NCBI RefSeq assembly: GCF_002797815.1
Contig: NZ_PGFJ01000001.1
Span: 930,001-994,000, forward strand
DNA length: 64,000 nucleotides
Reading direction: 5' to 3'
DNA from: Mucilaginibacter auburnensis
GTDB lineage: Bacteria; Bacteroidota; Bacteroidia; Sphingobacteriales; Sphingobacteriaceae
The notes under the pieces were generated by a model. It did not search any database and was not told the origin of the DNA. It saw only the letters and a list, made by a program, of their open reading frames with translations. The translations under genes were made by a program, and so were the position numbers. Below are positions 9,422 to 18,066 of this stretch, piece by piece. Numbering within the stretch: position 1 is the stretch's first letter; every line of letters begins with the position of its first letter.

Positions 9422-9454
9422 GCCGCTTCTAAACAGAAGCGGCTTTGTTATTTT
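9422..9454. terminator. Bidirectional terminator between LruC gene and lipB
   Basis: A 9-bp stem GCCGCTTCT/AGAAGCGGC with a 4-base AAAC loop is followed by a T-rich tail. A-rich sequence precedes it, so it can also stop the convergent lipB transcript. Confidence 0.88.
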
Positions 9455-10175
9455 AATGAATGTCCATGTTGAATAAACCAGCAATATGCAGCTGTAGTTT
9501 TTGCTGTACCTCTTTCATATCAACCTCTCGGCCAAGTTCTTTTTTTAGGGAGGTTACCGCTTTATCGTCTATCCCACACGGAACAATGTTGCCGAAATAA
9601 TCAAGGTTGGTATTAACATTCAAAGCTAAGCCATGCATTGTTACCCAACGGCTGCAACGTACTCCCATAGCGCATATTTTACGCGCGTGCTCGTTATCGG
9701 CATCAAACCAAACACCGGTATAGCCTTCGTACCGGCCGGCGTTCAGTCCATAATCGGCAAGTGTTAAAATAACAGCTTCCTCCAATTGGCGTAAGTACAA
9801 ATGTATATCGGTAAAAAAGTTATCCAGATCCAGGATAGGATAGGAAACTAATTGCCCGGGGCCATGATAGGTAATGTCGCCGCCGCGGTTAATAGGATAG
9901 AAAGTAGCATGTTTTCTTTGCAAGCCAAGCTCATCAAGAAGTAGATTTTCCGGTTTGCCACTTTTGCCTAATGTATAAACATGCGGATGCTCGCAAAAAA
10001 TAAGGTAATTAGGAGTCAGATCTGCGGTGTCATCTGCAGAAACAGGTTGAGTTTGCCTGTTACGTATTTCGGTTTTAATGGCAATGGTATTGGCAAAAAT
10101 AGCTTCCTGTTTATCCCAGGCAGCTTTATAGTCAATTAAACCCCAATCCTGTACTTCAACGTTTTTATTCTTCAT
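9453..10175 (-). CDS. lipB: Lipoyl(octanoyl) transferase LipB
   Basis: A 240-residue cytoplasmic enzyme that moves octanoyl groups from acyl carrier protein to lipoyl domains of pyruvate and 2-oxoglutarate dehydrogenases. The LipB signature RGGDITYHGPGQLVSYP is at residues 97-113. Lys166 (in KICAMGVR) and Cys200 (in VPCGID) match the catalytic Lys and Cys of the family. The ATG at 10175 is preferred over the GTG one codon earlier. It lies three bases after the phosphopantetheinyl transferase stop, so the two carrier-modifying enzymes are probably made together. Confidence 0.95.
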   Translation of the reverse strand: MKNKNVEVQDWGLIDYKAAWDKQEAIFANTIAIKTEIRNRQTQPVSADDTADLTPNYLIFCEHPHVYTLGKSGKPENLLLDELGLQRKHATFYPINRGGDITYHGPGQLVSYPILDLDNFFTDIHLYLRQLEEAVILTLADYGLNAGRYEGYTGVWFDADNEHARKICAMGVRCSRWVTMHGLALNVNTNLDYFGNIVPCGIDDKAVTSLKKELGREVDMKEVQQKLQLHIAGLFNMDIH

Positions 10176-10178
10176 CAC

Positions 10179-10817
10179 TTATCCTTTTACGAACCCTAAC
10201 ATATAATCTTCGTATTGCATAAAACCAACGGTGTATGGCAGATCAACCTCGCCATTGTTTAAACGAGCCTGCACCTCGCCACGCTCATTAAATTTGAACG
10301 GTTCCAAAATAATATGGTCTAAAAACGAAACTTCCTTTTGTCCGTAGCATTTATAGATGGCCTCTTTTGCGCACCAGCACACATAAAGCTGTTCTATGCG
10401 GTGCTCGGGTTCAATAAATGCCAGTTCTTCGGGGCGCATAAATTTGTGGGCTATGCGTTCTACTTTTTGTTTGATCTGCTCAATATCAATACCTACCGGG
10501 CTTTTTTTGCTTACCATAACCGCGGCATAATCAAACGAGTGACTTAGTGAAATGTGGTAGGGCAGGGTGAACAAATAAGGCTTGCCATGTTCATCAACGC
10601 GGCAATCAATATATTCTTCCGTGTTAAGCATTTTACGCAGCAAAACGCGCGTTCCCAACCAATGCAAATGGCGCTTGCCATTACTTATGCCTTCAACAAA
10701 AGCTTTCTCGTCAGAGTTAAGTTGTAACTGGCGATATAGGTCGTCGGTTTGTTCCTCAATCTTCCAGAGCGCAAACTCAGTATCATCATCAATTTGTTGC
10801 CGGTATGCTATGGCCAT
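10179..10817 (-). CDS. 4'-phosphopantetheinyl transferase superfamily protein
   Basis: A 212-residue enzyme of the Sfp/AcpT superfamily, which transfers 4'-phosphopantetheine from CoA to a serine of carrier proteins. The two key motifs are visible: GIDIE with the magnesium-binding Asp and Glu, and WCAKEAIYK. An upstream HISLSHS stretch matches the family CoA-binding region. I start at MAIAYRQQ (10817); nine further codons upstream are possible but unlike the family. It is the first gene of a pair with lipB, divergent from dcd. Whether the target is the fatty-acid carrier protein or a secondary carrier cannot be told. Confidence 0.9.
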   Translation of the reverse strand: MAIAYRQQIDDDTEFALWKIEEQTDDLYRQLQLNSDEKAFVEGISNGKRHLHWLGTRVLLRKMLNTEEYIDCRVDEHGKPYLFTLPYHISLSHSFDYAAVMVSKKSPVGIDIEQIKQKVERIAHKFMRPEELAFIEPEHRIEQLYVCWCAKEAIYKCYGQKEVSFLDHIILEPFKFNERGEVQARLNNGEVDLPYTVGFMQYEDYMLGFVKG

Positions 10818-10893
10818 AAAGTAAAATTGCAAAAAGCAGGGCAAACTTATGTTAATTAATTCTAATTTTAGACAGGCAAATCAGCCTCAACAT

Positions 10894-11430
10894 ATGATTT
10901 TATCTGATAAGCGCATCCTTGAAGAAATTGATAATGGAAGCATTGTAATTGAACCTTTTAAGCGGGAATGCCTCGGGTCTAACTCATACGATGTACATCT
11001 GGGTAAACACATTGCAACATACCGCAACCGTGTGTTAGATGCCAGGGTACATAATGAAGTTGATGCTTTTGAGATACCTAAAGAAGGATTTGTACTGCAA
11101 CCCAATACGCTTTATCTGGGTGTAACCATGGAGTACACTGAAACCCATAAGCATATTCCGTTTCTGGAGGGAAAATCAAGTACCGGCCGCTTAGGAATTG
11201 ATATACATGCAACAGCCGGAAAGGGCGATGTTGGCTTTTGTAATACGTGGACGCTGGAGATATCGTGCATGCAGCCTGTACGTGTTTATGCCGGCATGCC
11301 TATTGGTCAGCTTATTTACTTTGTAATTGATGGCGAGGTAGAAAGTAGCTATACTCAGAAAAGCAACGCGAAGTACACCAATCGCTCAACTCGCCCTGTA
11401 GAGAGTATGATGTGGAAGAATACCTTTTAA
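10894..11430 (+). CDS. dcd: dCTP deaminase
   Basis: A 178-residue enzyme that deaminates dCTP to dUTP, the main route to dUMP for thymidylate synthesis. It starts with the typical MILSDKRILEEI and has the active-site stretch GKSSTGRLGIDIHATAG, the catalytic Glu in NTWTLEISC, and a C-terminal QKSNAKYTNRSTRPVESMMWKN. An upstream in-frame ATG at 10849 would add 15 residues that do not belong to the family. dut, the next enzyme, is encoded at 55.3 kb in this window. Confidence 0.95.
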   Translation: MILSDKRILEEIDNGSIVIEPFKRECLGSNSYDVHLGKHIATYRNRVLDARVHNEVDAFEIPKEGFVLQPNTLYLGVTMEYTETHKHIPFLEGKSSTGRLGIDIHATAGKGDVGFCNTWTLEISCMQPVRVYAGMPIGQLIYFVIDGEVESSYTQKSNAKYTNRSTRPVESMMWKNTF

Positions 11431-11454
11431 TGTGCATTCTTCGCTGATTTTGAG

Positions 11455-11462
11455 TAAATTTG
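11455..11462 (+). promoter_or_regulatory. -7 promoter box for clpS
   Basis: TAAATTTG, a match to TAnnTTTG, ends eight bases before the clpS ATG at 11471. This predicts a 5' leader of only a few bases. Confidence 0.5.
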
Positions 11463-11470
11463 CTACCCTA

Positions 11471-11752
11471 ATGTCTACGCAAACCAAAGAAGAAACCTTT
11501 ACGCTGGAAGAACTGCTGGCGGGATTGAAAGAAATGCATCGTTTAATATTGTGGAACGATGATTTTAACACTTTTGATCATGTAATACACTGCATGATGA
11601 AATATCTTGATTATACCGAGGCGCAGGCCGGCAAAATAGCCTGGAAGGTACATAATGAAGGTAAATGCGCGGTGCTGGAAGGTTCGTTTACTGAGATGGA
11701 GATCTATAGAAAGATATTGCAGCAAGAGGGGTTGACTGTGAGTGTGGAGTAG
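11471..11752 (+). CDS. clpS: ATP-dependent Clp protease adaptor ClpS
   Basis: A 93-residue ClpS, the adaptor that delivers N-degron proteins to ClpA/ClpC-ClpP. The family core LILWNDDFNTFDHVI, with the Asn-Asp-Asp residues that bind the N-degron amino group, is followed by the helix with KIAWKVHNEGKCAV, where His and Gly-Lys are conserved. The ATG at 11471 is chosen because 13 upstream codons are atypical and span a promoter box. It lies 40 bases after dcd but probably has its own promoter. Confidence 0.93.
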   Translation: MSTQTKEETFTLEELLAGLKEMHRLILWNDDFNTFDHVIHCMMKYLDYTEAQAGKIAWKVHNEGKCAVLEGSFTEMEIYRKILQQEGLTVSVE

Positions 11753-11761
11753 TTGCTCAAC

Positions 11762-12319
11762 TTAGCTGAGTTTTTCAAATTTTACACCGCTCACTTTTTG
11801 GGCTTCCATCTCGTTCTTCAATACTTCACTCACCACGACAGTAATAGAATAGTTTTTTATTCGAAATATATGACTACCATCGGGTACCAAGGCATCATTA
11901 ATTATCATTTTAGCAAAAGATTTATACTTGCCTGCTCTATCCGGTCGTATAGGATCATCCATTTGCCATTTATCAAAAATAGAGCGGCCCTCATCAACGC
12001 AATCAAATTCGTTGTTAACCACCATTAAAGACAGATTCAAATCTAAATCTGCTACTTTAACCGGAATTAATTGGACTTCGCTTTCACTAATTAAGTCTTT
12101 TACCTTTTCATTAACTATCAGTAACTCAAAGTCAGCCATTGTAAAATCGAGAGGCAGGCCACCTTTTCTTACGCTTACAAACAATTCTTTTTGAGGCGGA
12201 ATTACCCTGCCGGCCCTAACATACTTCCAAAAATCCCACTCGCCATCAAAATTTATACTTCCCAAAAACCATCTTTTTTTCGGTTTATAAAGTTCGTCTG
12301 ATAGTCTGTAGTAATTCAT
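11762..12319 (-). CDS. Imm11-like (DUF1629) immunity-family protein
   Basis: A 185-residue soluble protein with no signal peptide. The C-terminal third (HIFRIKNYSITVVVSEVLKN, then a Gly-Val-Lys-Phe ending) resembles the Imm11/DUF1629 family, whose members are predicted to protect against polymorphic toxins. The match is judged by eye, so the family call is tentative. No toxin gene, VgrG, PAAR or Rhs element is visible beside it. It lies between clpS (convergent) and DUF3667 (same strand, 31 bases upstream), and could be co-transcribed with DUF3667. Confidence 0.6.
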   Translation of the reverse strand: MNYYRLSDELYKPKKRWFLGSINFDGEWDFWKYVRAGRVIPPQKELFVSVRKGGLPLDFTMADFELLIVNEKVKDLISESEVQLIPVKVADLDLNLSLMVVNNEFDCVDEGRSIFDKWQMDDPIRPDRAGKYKSFAKMIINDALVPDGSHIFRIKNYSITVVVSEVLKNEMEAQKVSGVKFEKLS

Positions 12320-12350
12320 ATTGATTGGTGTTGTTACTGCGTAATAAAAA

Positions 12351-13094
12351 TCAATGCTTTATCACTGCATCAATCCCAACACCTAATAATATAGCCACTA
12401 TAGCGAAAGTTAACATGCCTAAAATATAAGCGCCTAATGCTTTAAAATAGTTACCTGTTTTTTTCTTATCAAAAAAGTGGCCCATTGCCCAGCTACAGTA
12501 AAAAATAAAAATAATTCCTGCAACACTTGTTAGCTCTATATGAGTGATGCCTTGCAGTAGTGTAAAAAATGCAAAGAAGAGCATGCCTATGCCCATCACA
12601 AAGCAAAGTAAAATCAATATCTCGAAAAAGTTATAGTTGTATTTGCGGAAAAACAATTTTGCCCATAATGCTATAAAAACACCCATTATGATGTTTGAAT
12701 ACCCGTAATGGCCCTCTACCCATTCAAAAATGTGCGAAATGCCGTTTTCTTTATCGCCTCTATACTGTACGTAACCGCTCTCAATATGGAACAAATGTGT
12801 GATTATGCTGTAGATCAAAGAGGTGATAATGATAAAGATTATTGGCTTTACCAGCCTGCTGCGGTGTCCTGCAATAAAATTTCTAACGTTATCTCCCGGG
12901 CGGATCAAAAGCTCACGAATCGTATAAAGAATGCCGCGTTCAAAATGCAGAACGTGTTCAATTTCGTGCGTAATGTAATGTGCATCAATTCGTTTTACTT
13001 TGGCGGGCTGCCCACAGTTAGGACAGTAATTTAAAGCAACTTCGTAATTGCAATTAGTACAGGTAGTCATTTTTGCATTCGGGGGTTGATTCAT
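12351..13094 (-). CDS. DUF3667 domain-containing membrane protein
   Basis: A 247-residue protein with an N-terminal zinc ribbon (CTNCNYEVALNYCPNCGQ) joined by a linker (HEIEHVLHFERGILYTIREL) to four or five membrane helices. This is the layout of the DUF3667 family, common in Bacteroidota and of unknown function. The linker segment LIRPGDNVRNFIAGHRSRLVK is typical. The ATG at 13094 is used instead of the TTG just before it. A terminator separates it from ilvE upstream. Confidence 0.85.
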   Translation of the reverse strand: MNQPPNAKMTTCTNCNYEVALNYCPNCGQPAKVKRIDAHYITHEIEHVLHFERGILYTIRELLIRPGDNVRNFIAGHRSRLVKPIIFIIITSLIYSIITHLFHIESGYVQYRGDKENGISHIFEWVEGHYGYSNIIMGVFIALWAKLFFRKYNYNFFEILILLCFVMGIGMLFFAFFTLLQGITHIELTSVAGIIFIFYCSWAMGHFFDKKKTGNYFKALGAYILGMLTFAIVAILLGVGIDAVIKH

Positions 13095-13150
13095 CAATAC
13101 GAGCCCTCAAGATACAAAAGTTAACTTTAAATCTGGCTTAAAATAAAATA

Positions 13151-13177
13151 GCGATGGGTTAACCCATCGCTATTTTT
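13151..13177. terminator. Terminator downstream of ilvE
   Basis: A perfect 20-bp palindrome (GCGATGGGTT with its complement, no loop beyond the central bases) is flanked by A-rich sequence on the left and T-rich on the right. It can therefore act in both directions and lies just after the ilvE stop. Confidence 0.82.
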
Positions 13178-13220
13178 ATAAAATAATAATCTTTCCCTCT
13201 TTCTGACTCTTCGATTAAAA

Positions 13221-14288
13221 CTATCCTACAATATAATTCCATCCGTGTGTGTCAGGTGCATTGCCGTAACGGATGGCATCAATGGTTTTTAAAACACGTT
13301 GTGAAAATTCACGGTCCTTAGGGTCAATCAAAGTATACTCTTCGCCGTTATGGCTGATAGAACCTACAGAAGCTATAGTTGCGGCTGTGCCTGCTCCAAA
13401 AGCATCAGTTAACTTGCCGTTTTTAGCACCCTCCATAATTTCTTCAACAGATACCTTTCTTTCTTCAACAGGATAGCCCCACTCTTTGGCCAGTGTAATT
13501 ACAGTATTACGAGTTACACCATCCAGTATCGTATCGCCTGCTATCGGAGTGATCAGTTTACCATCTAACACAAACATAGCGTTAGCTGCACCCATCTCCT
13601 CAATGTATTTGTGCTCTTTGGCATCTGTCCAGATCAACTGATCAAAACCTTCCTCGGCAGCTTTGCGTGCAGGATACATAGAAACGCCATAGTTGCCTGA
13701 TGATTTGGCATAACCCATACCGCCTTCGGCAGCGCGGGTGTAATGGTCTTCAATTTTTACACGTAGTGTTTTTGAAAAGTAGGCGCCTACCGGGCACGCC
13801 AACACCATGTATTTGTAGCTTTTTGACGGCGCTACACCCAGGTAGCGGTCAGTAGCGAACATGTATGGGCGCAGGTATAATGAATAACCTGGTTTTGAAG
13901 GTATCCAGTCGCGGTCAATATCAACCAATGCAGCAATGCTTTGTATAAAAGTTTCTTCCGGTAAAGCAGGCATGCATAAGCGATCAGCAGATTTATTGAA
14001 GCGCGCCGCGTTTTTATCAGGGCGGAATATAGAGATCTTACCATCGGCATGACGATAAGCTTTTAAACCCTCAAAAAATGATTGTCCGTAATGCAAAGAA
14101 GAGATGGCCGGGCTGACCAGAATATCACCGTAAGGAATAATTTCTAAGTTTTTCCATTCGCCATCGGCATAATCGGCCACAAACATGTGGTCGGTAAAAA
14201 TTTGTCCGAAGGGCAGGTTTTCAAAATCCGTTTGTGCTAAACGGGAATTGCTTGTTTTGGTGATCTTGATTTCCAACGTCTCAGTCAT
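13221..14288 (-). CDS. ilvE: Branched-chain amino acid aminotransferase
   Basis: A 355-residue fold-type IV PLP enzyme that interconverts branched-chain amino acids and their 2-oxo acids. The eukaryote-like length and the motifs HYGQSFFEGLKAYR and YAKSSGNYG (PLP lysine Lys195) are clear. EEMGAANAMFV and TDAFGAGTAATI, which bind cofactor phosphate and substrate, follow. It stands alone between a 296-base upstream gap and its own terminator. A -7 box lies 68 bases upstream of the ATG. Confidence 0.95.
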   Translation of the reverse strand: MTETLEIKITKTSNSRLAQTDFENLPFGQIFTDHMFVADYADGEWKNLEIIPYGDILVSPAISSLHYGQSFFEGLKAYRHADGKISIFRPDKNAARFNKSADRLCMPALPEETFIQSIAALVDIDRDWIPSKPGYSLYLRPYMFATDRYLGVAPSKSYKYMVLACPVGAYFSKTLRVKIEDHYTRAAEGGMGYAKSSGNYGVSMYPARKAAEEGFDQLIWTDAKEHKYIEEMGAANAMFVLDGKLITPIAGDTILDGVTRNTVITLAKEWGYPVEERKVSVEEIMEGAKNGKLTDAFGAGTAATIASVGSISHNGEEYTLIDPKDREFSQRVLKTIDAIRYGNAPDTHGWNYIVG

Positions 14289-14356
14289 GGCTCTTACAAT
14301 TTTATTTGGGTTTGCAATTTACTTAAAAACACTTGGTTTTAAAAAGTTAGCTGTTG

Positions 14357-14364
14357 CAAATTTA
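14357..14364 (-). promoter_or_regulatory. -7 promoter box for ilvE
   Basis: On the minus strand TAAATTTG matches TAnnTTTG, with a TTG 17 bases farther upstream as a possible -33 element. The predicted 5' leader is about 65 bases. The rest of the 296-base gap (14289-14584) shows no gene or strong hairpin. Confidence 0.5.
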
Positions 14365-14584
14365 CTTAATATGTATAAACGCAAGTTTAGCGTTATGTTT
14401 TCTTTAAATAAGAAATGCGCAACTTTGAAATTATTGTGATGATTTGTGGAATATTTTGCCCGCAAAATCCCCATGTTGTGTAATTAATGCGCAATTGATT
14501 TTTGCTTCTCCTTTAAAATTTATGGCTTGCAATTTGCCTTCAGGAGCGCAAGGAAAATAGGGGTTACATACCTAAACTTTATAT

Positions 14585-15412
14585 ATGAAACAAAAATATA
14601 CCTTGCTAATTGCCGCTTTGTTTATAGCGGGCGTTTATTCATCATGTAAAAAAGATGCATATACCGCAAAACAGAAAGTATCAACACAGGCAGATCAGGC
14701 AACTACTGCCCGCCAAATGGCCACCAGTTTGTACAAGTCATTCTCCGCGCAGTTCAATTCAAACACAAAAGCTACTAACGGGTTAAAAGTGAATGCTAAC
14801 CCCGGTTGTGGTTTGCCAACTATAACGCCTACCAACAAAACAGTTATTAGCGGAGATACCACCAGAAAGTTTACCGGTAATTCTACTTACACCACGTTGT
14901 GCAGCAAGGATGAATGGACAGTTGATTCTTACACGCTATATGATACTTTAAGAACTACTGAAACAGGTCCGGGATTTGCAAATAACTACACCAACACACA
15001 GTATTACTATGTAAAAGGCCCTATGTCTGGTGGTGTACCAATTGTTGGAACCATAGGTTATGGTCATCACTTAGGTAAAGTTACCAGTGAAGGTGTTACC
15101 AACGAGTTTCATGATTTAGCTACTCAATACACCTTTAATAGTTTGGTAGTTAATCCGTTTGCAGAGGGCAATAAGTTCCTTCTGGGGCGCATTGATTTCT
15201 CTACTCAAACAGTTGATCTTAGTCCTGCTAATCCCACTGGTATGTTTGGAGGATATAGTGGCTTTATATTTTATGTAAATAACACGGCCAGAATTTATTT
15301 CAGAAATACTGAGGTTCAAGGTGGTTATACGCGCTATATACTTGATTTTGCTACCGGACAAATGACAGGCCCGGTTAACAGCTATCCATTCCCTGTAGAC
15401 TACGTAAATTAA
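14585..15412 (+). CDS. Hypothetical lipoprotein
   Basis: A 275-residue exported lipoprotein I cannot assign to a family. The signal peptide ends in the lipobox YSSC and continues Lys-Lys-Asp, which resembles the charged motif that sends Bacteroidota lipoproteins to the cell surface. The mature part is rich in Thr, Asn, Gly and Tyr, as in beta-rich secreted proteins, and has two further cysteines (NPGCGLP and TTLCSKDEW) that might form a disulfide. No catalytic motif is visible. A strong terminator follows, so it is a single-gene unit. Confidence 0.75.
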   Translation: MKQKYTLLIAALFIAGVYSSCKKDAYTAKQKVSTQADQATTARQMATSLYKSFSAQFNSNTKATNGLKVNANPGCGLPTITPTNKTVISGDTTRKFTGNSTYTTLCSKDEWTVDSYTLYDTLRTTETGPGFANNYTNTQYYYVKGPMSGGVPIVGTIGYGHHLGKVTSEGVTNEFHDLATQYTFNSLVVNPFAEGNKFLLGRIDFSTQTVDLSPANPTGMFGGYSGFIFYVNNTARIYFRNTEVQGGYTRYILDFATGQMTGPVNSYPFPVDYVN

Positions 15413-15435
15413 CAATATAAAGCGCAAAATATATT

Positions 15436-15463
15436 GCCCCGCCCTAAAGGCGGGGCTTTTTTA
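15436..15463 (+). terminator. Terminator of the 14.6-kb lipoprotein gene
   Basis: GCCCCGCC pairs with GGCGGGGC over a CTAAA loop and is followed by six T. This is a strong intrinsic terminator. Confidence 0.92.
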
Positions 15464-15517
15464 TTCAGAATATTTCTAAATAAAATTAACAAAACCCCCT
15501 TGTGGCTTTAACCGTTA

Positions 15518-15525
15518 TAAATTTG
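15518..15525 (+). promoter_or_regulatory. -7 promoter box for aconitase
   Basis: TAAATTTG matches TAnnTTTG. It lies 114 bases before the aconitase ATG, which would give one of the longer 5' leaders in the window. I see no riboswitch-like structure in that leader. Confidence 0.4.
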
Positions 15526-15639
15526 TAGTTTTGCCTTTCTGTTTTCTGAGTGTTATTTTTACACAATTAACGCACTAAAGAATAGGAAGCCCGATAATTA
15601 CACAATTTTATTTTTTGATATTTTAATAGCAAATACACC

Positions 15640-17904
15640 ATGGCTTTTGATTTAGACATGATAAAGAAGGTTTACGACAGATACGCTACCCGCATTGCGG
15701 CAGCTCGTACTGCAACCGGTAAACCACTAACTTTAACTGAAAAGATATTATATGCTCACCTGAGTGCCGGCGATGCTGCTCAAGCATACGGACGTGGTGT
15801 TGATTACGTTGATTTCGCACCAGATCGCGTTGCCATGCAGGATGCAACTGCACAGATGGCGTTGTTGCAATTTATGCAAGCTGGTCGCCCGCAGGTGGCT
15901 GTGCCCTCAACAGTACATTGCGATCACCTTATACAAGCTAAAGTGGGCGCTGATGCCGATTTAAGCACTGCTAAAGATATTAACAAAGAGGTTTACGACT
16001 TCCTGGCATCAGTATCAGATAAATATGGTATTGGTTTCTGGAAACCGGGTGCAGGTATAATTCACCAGGTAGTTTTAGAGAACTATGCTTTCCCAGGTGG
16101 TATGATGATCGGTACCGATTCACACACCCCTAACGCGGGTGGTTTGGGTATGATAGCTATTGGTGTTGGTGGTGCTGATGCCTGCGACGTAATGGCTGGT
16201 TTGCCGTGGGAGCTTAAATTCCCTAAACTAATTGGTGTGAAATTAAATGGTAAACTTTCTGGCTGGACATCTGCAAAAGACGTTATTTTGAAAGTAGCAG
16301 GTATTTTAACGGTAAAAGGTGGTACAGGTGCTATTGTTGAATATTTTGGAGAAGGTGCAGAATCATTAAGTGCTACAGGTAAAGGTACTATCTGTAACAT
16401 GGGTGCCGAGATTGGTGCAACTACGTCTATTTTCGGGTATGATGAAAAAGCTGAAACATATCTGCGTGGTACAAAACGCGCTGAGATTGCCGATGCAGCA
16501 AATGCAATTAAAGAGCATTTAACCGGCGACCCTGAAGTTTACGCTAACCCTGCTGCTTATTTTGACCAGGTTATTGAAATTAACCTGAGCGAATTGGAGC
16601 CGCACATTAACGGTCCGTTTACTCCGGATCTGGCATGGCCTATTTCTAAATTTGCTACTGCTGTTAAAGAGAACGGCTGGCCTGCAAAACTGGAAGTTGG
16701 TTTAATAGGTTCATGTACTAACTCGTCTTATGAGGATATTACACGTTCGGCTTCATTGGCGAAACAGGCTATTGATAAAGGCTTAAAAGCTAAGGCTGAA
16801 TTCACTATTACCCCTGGTTCTGAATTGGTACGCTATACTGTTGACCGCGATGGTTATTTAGATACGTTTGACCAAATGGGTGGTGTTGTTTTAGCTAACG
16901 CTTGCGGCCCATGTATTGGTCAGTGGGCACGTCATACTGACGATCCTACCCGTAAAAACTCGATCATTACTTCATTCAACCGTAACTTTGCTAAAAGACA
17001 AGATGGTAACCCAAATACACATGCATTCGTTGCGTCGCCAGAGGTAGTAACCGCTATGGCTATTGCCGGAGACTTAACCTTCAACCCGCTTACTGATTAC
17101 CTAACTAATGAAAAAGGCGAACAGGTAAAGTTAGACGAGCCACAAGGTCTTGAAATGCCGATTAAAGGCTACGCAGTTGAAGATGCTGGTTACCAGGCTC
17201 CGGCTGAGGATGGCAGCAAAGTAAATGTTATTGTTGACCCTGCTTCGTCACGTTTACAATTGCTTGATCCGTTCAAACCGTGGGAAGGTACTGATTGGAA
17301 AGGTTTACGTTTGTTGATCAAAGCAAAAGGCAAATGTACTACCGACCATATTTCTATGGCTGGCCCATGGTTAAAATTCCGTGGTCACCTGGACAACATC
17401 AGCAACAACATGCTGATCGGTGCAATTAACTATTTTAACAACTCTGCCGACAGCGTTAAGAACCAATTAACCGGCGAGTACGGTCCGGTTCCAGCTACAC
17501 AGCGTGATTACAAAGCTCACAGCATTGGCTCAGTTGTGGTAGGTGACGAAAACTATGGCGAAGGCTCGTCTCGTGAGCATGCGGCTATGGAACCACGTCA
17601 TTTAGGTGTTCGTGCTATATTGGTAAAATCATTTGCCCGTATTCACGAAACCAACCTTAAAAAACAAGGTATGTTGGGTATTACGTTTGCTGATACTGCT
17701 GACTACGACAAGATACAGGAGGATGATAAAATTGATATCCTGGGCTTAACTGAGTTTGCGCCTGATAAGCAGTTAACTGTTGTGTTGCATCACCAGGATG
17801 GTACAACTGATGAGTTTGCCGTTAACCATACTTACAACGCTCAGCAAATTGAGTGGTTTAAGGCAGGTGGTGCTTTAAATATCATCAGAAAGCAAATGGT
17901 TTAA
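15640..17904 (+). CDS. acn: Aconitate hydratase
   Basis: A 754-residue [4Fe-4S] enzyme that isomerises citrate to isocitrate in the TCA cycle. Length and sequence fit the mitochondrial-type aconitase found in Bacteroidota. Cluster ligands are in [10 protein letters not shown] and [11 protein letters not shown]. Substrate-site residues are in [11 protein letters not shown] and, in the C-terminal swivel domain, [17 protein letters not shown]. It is a single-gene unit ended by an unusually long hairpin. Confidence 0.96.
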   Translation: MAFDLDMIKKVYDRYATRIAAARTATGKPLTLTEKILYAHLSAGDAAQAYGRGVDYVDFAPDRVAMQDATAQMALLQFMQAGRPQVAVPSTVHCDHLIQAKVGADADLSTAKDINKEVYDFLASVSDKYGIGFWKPGAGIIHQVVLENYAFPGGMMIGTDSHTPNAGGLGMIAIGVGGADACDVMAGLPWELKFPKLIGVKLNGKLSGWTSAKDVILKVAGILTVKGGTGAIVEYFGEGAESLSATGKGTICNMGAEIGATTSIFGYDEKAETYLRGTKRAEIADAANAIKEHLTGDPEVYANPAAYFDQVIEINLSELEPHINGPFTPDLAWPISKFATAVKENGWPAKLEVGLIGSCTNSSYEDITRSASLAKQAIDKGLKAKAEFTITPGSELVRYTVDRDGYLDTFDQMGGVVLANACGPCIGQWARHTDDPTRKNSIITSFNRNFAKRQDGNPNTHAFVASPEVVTAMAIAGDLTFNPLTDYLTNEKGEQVKLDEPQGLEMPIKGYAVEDAGYQAPAEDGSKVNVIVDPASSRLQLLDPFKPWEGTDWKGLRLLIKAKGKCTTDHISMAGPWLKFRGHLDNISNNMLIGAINYFNNSADSVKNQLTGEYGPVPATQRDYKAHSIGSVVVGDENYGEGSSREHAAMEPRHLGVRAILVKSFARIHETNLKKQGMLGITFADTADYDKIQEDDKIDILGLTEFAPDKQLTVVLHHQDGTTDEFAVNHTYNAQQIEWFKAGGALNIIRKQMV

Positions 17905-17913
17905 TTAAGCTTG

Positions 17914-17937
17914 AAGGTAAAGGCTAAAGGTAAAAGG
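17914..17937 (+). repeat. Degenerate AAGGTnAAAGG repeat, left of the aconitase terminator
   Basis: Three imperfect AAGGT/AAAGG units. They are roughly complementary to the CACCTTT array on the other side of the hairpin, so the two could extend the stem. Confidence 0.55.
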
Positions 17938-17951
17938 TTTTTACGCTTCAT

Positions 17952-18007
17952 AATATTTAAAAGTAAAGCCGCCCCGTGATAACGGGGCGGCTTTACTTTT
18001 AAATATT
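17952..18007 (+). terminator. 26-bp perfect hairpin terminator after aconitase
   Basis: The arms 17952-17977 and 17982-18007 are perfect inverted copies of 26 bases with a GATA loop. The GC-rich core (GCCGCCCCGT) is flanked by AAAAGTAAAG and AT-rich ends. A run of T closes the outer right arm, so it can act as an intrinsic terminator. Confidence 0.88.
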
Positions 18008-18034
18008 CACCTTTCACCTTTCACCTTTCACCTT
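18008..18034 (+). repeat. Tandem CACCTTT 7-mer array
   Basis: Three perfect copies of CACCTTT and a fourth truncated copy lie directly between the aconitase terminator and the -7 box of the M3 peptidase gene. They cover the place where a -33 element would be. Confidence 0.8.
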
Positions 18035-18041
18035 AAAAAGG

Positions 18042-18049
18042 TATATTTG
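18042..18049 (+). promoter_or_regulatory. -7 promoter box for the M3 peptidase
   Basis: TATATTTG matches TAnnTTTG and ends 17 bases before the ATG at 18067. Confidence 0.5.
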
Positions 18050-18066
18050 GATAAACTGATTTTACT

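Noticed and set aside
18008..18034. CRISPR array
   Set aside because: Units of 7 bases without spacers are a short tandem repeat, not CRISPR.
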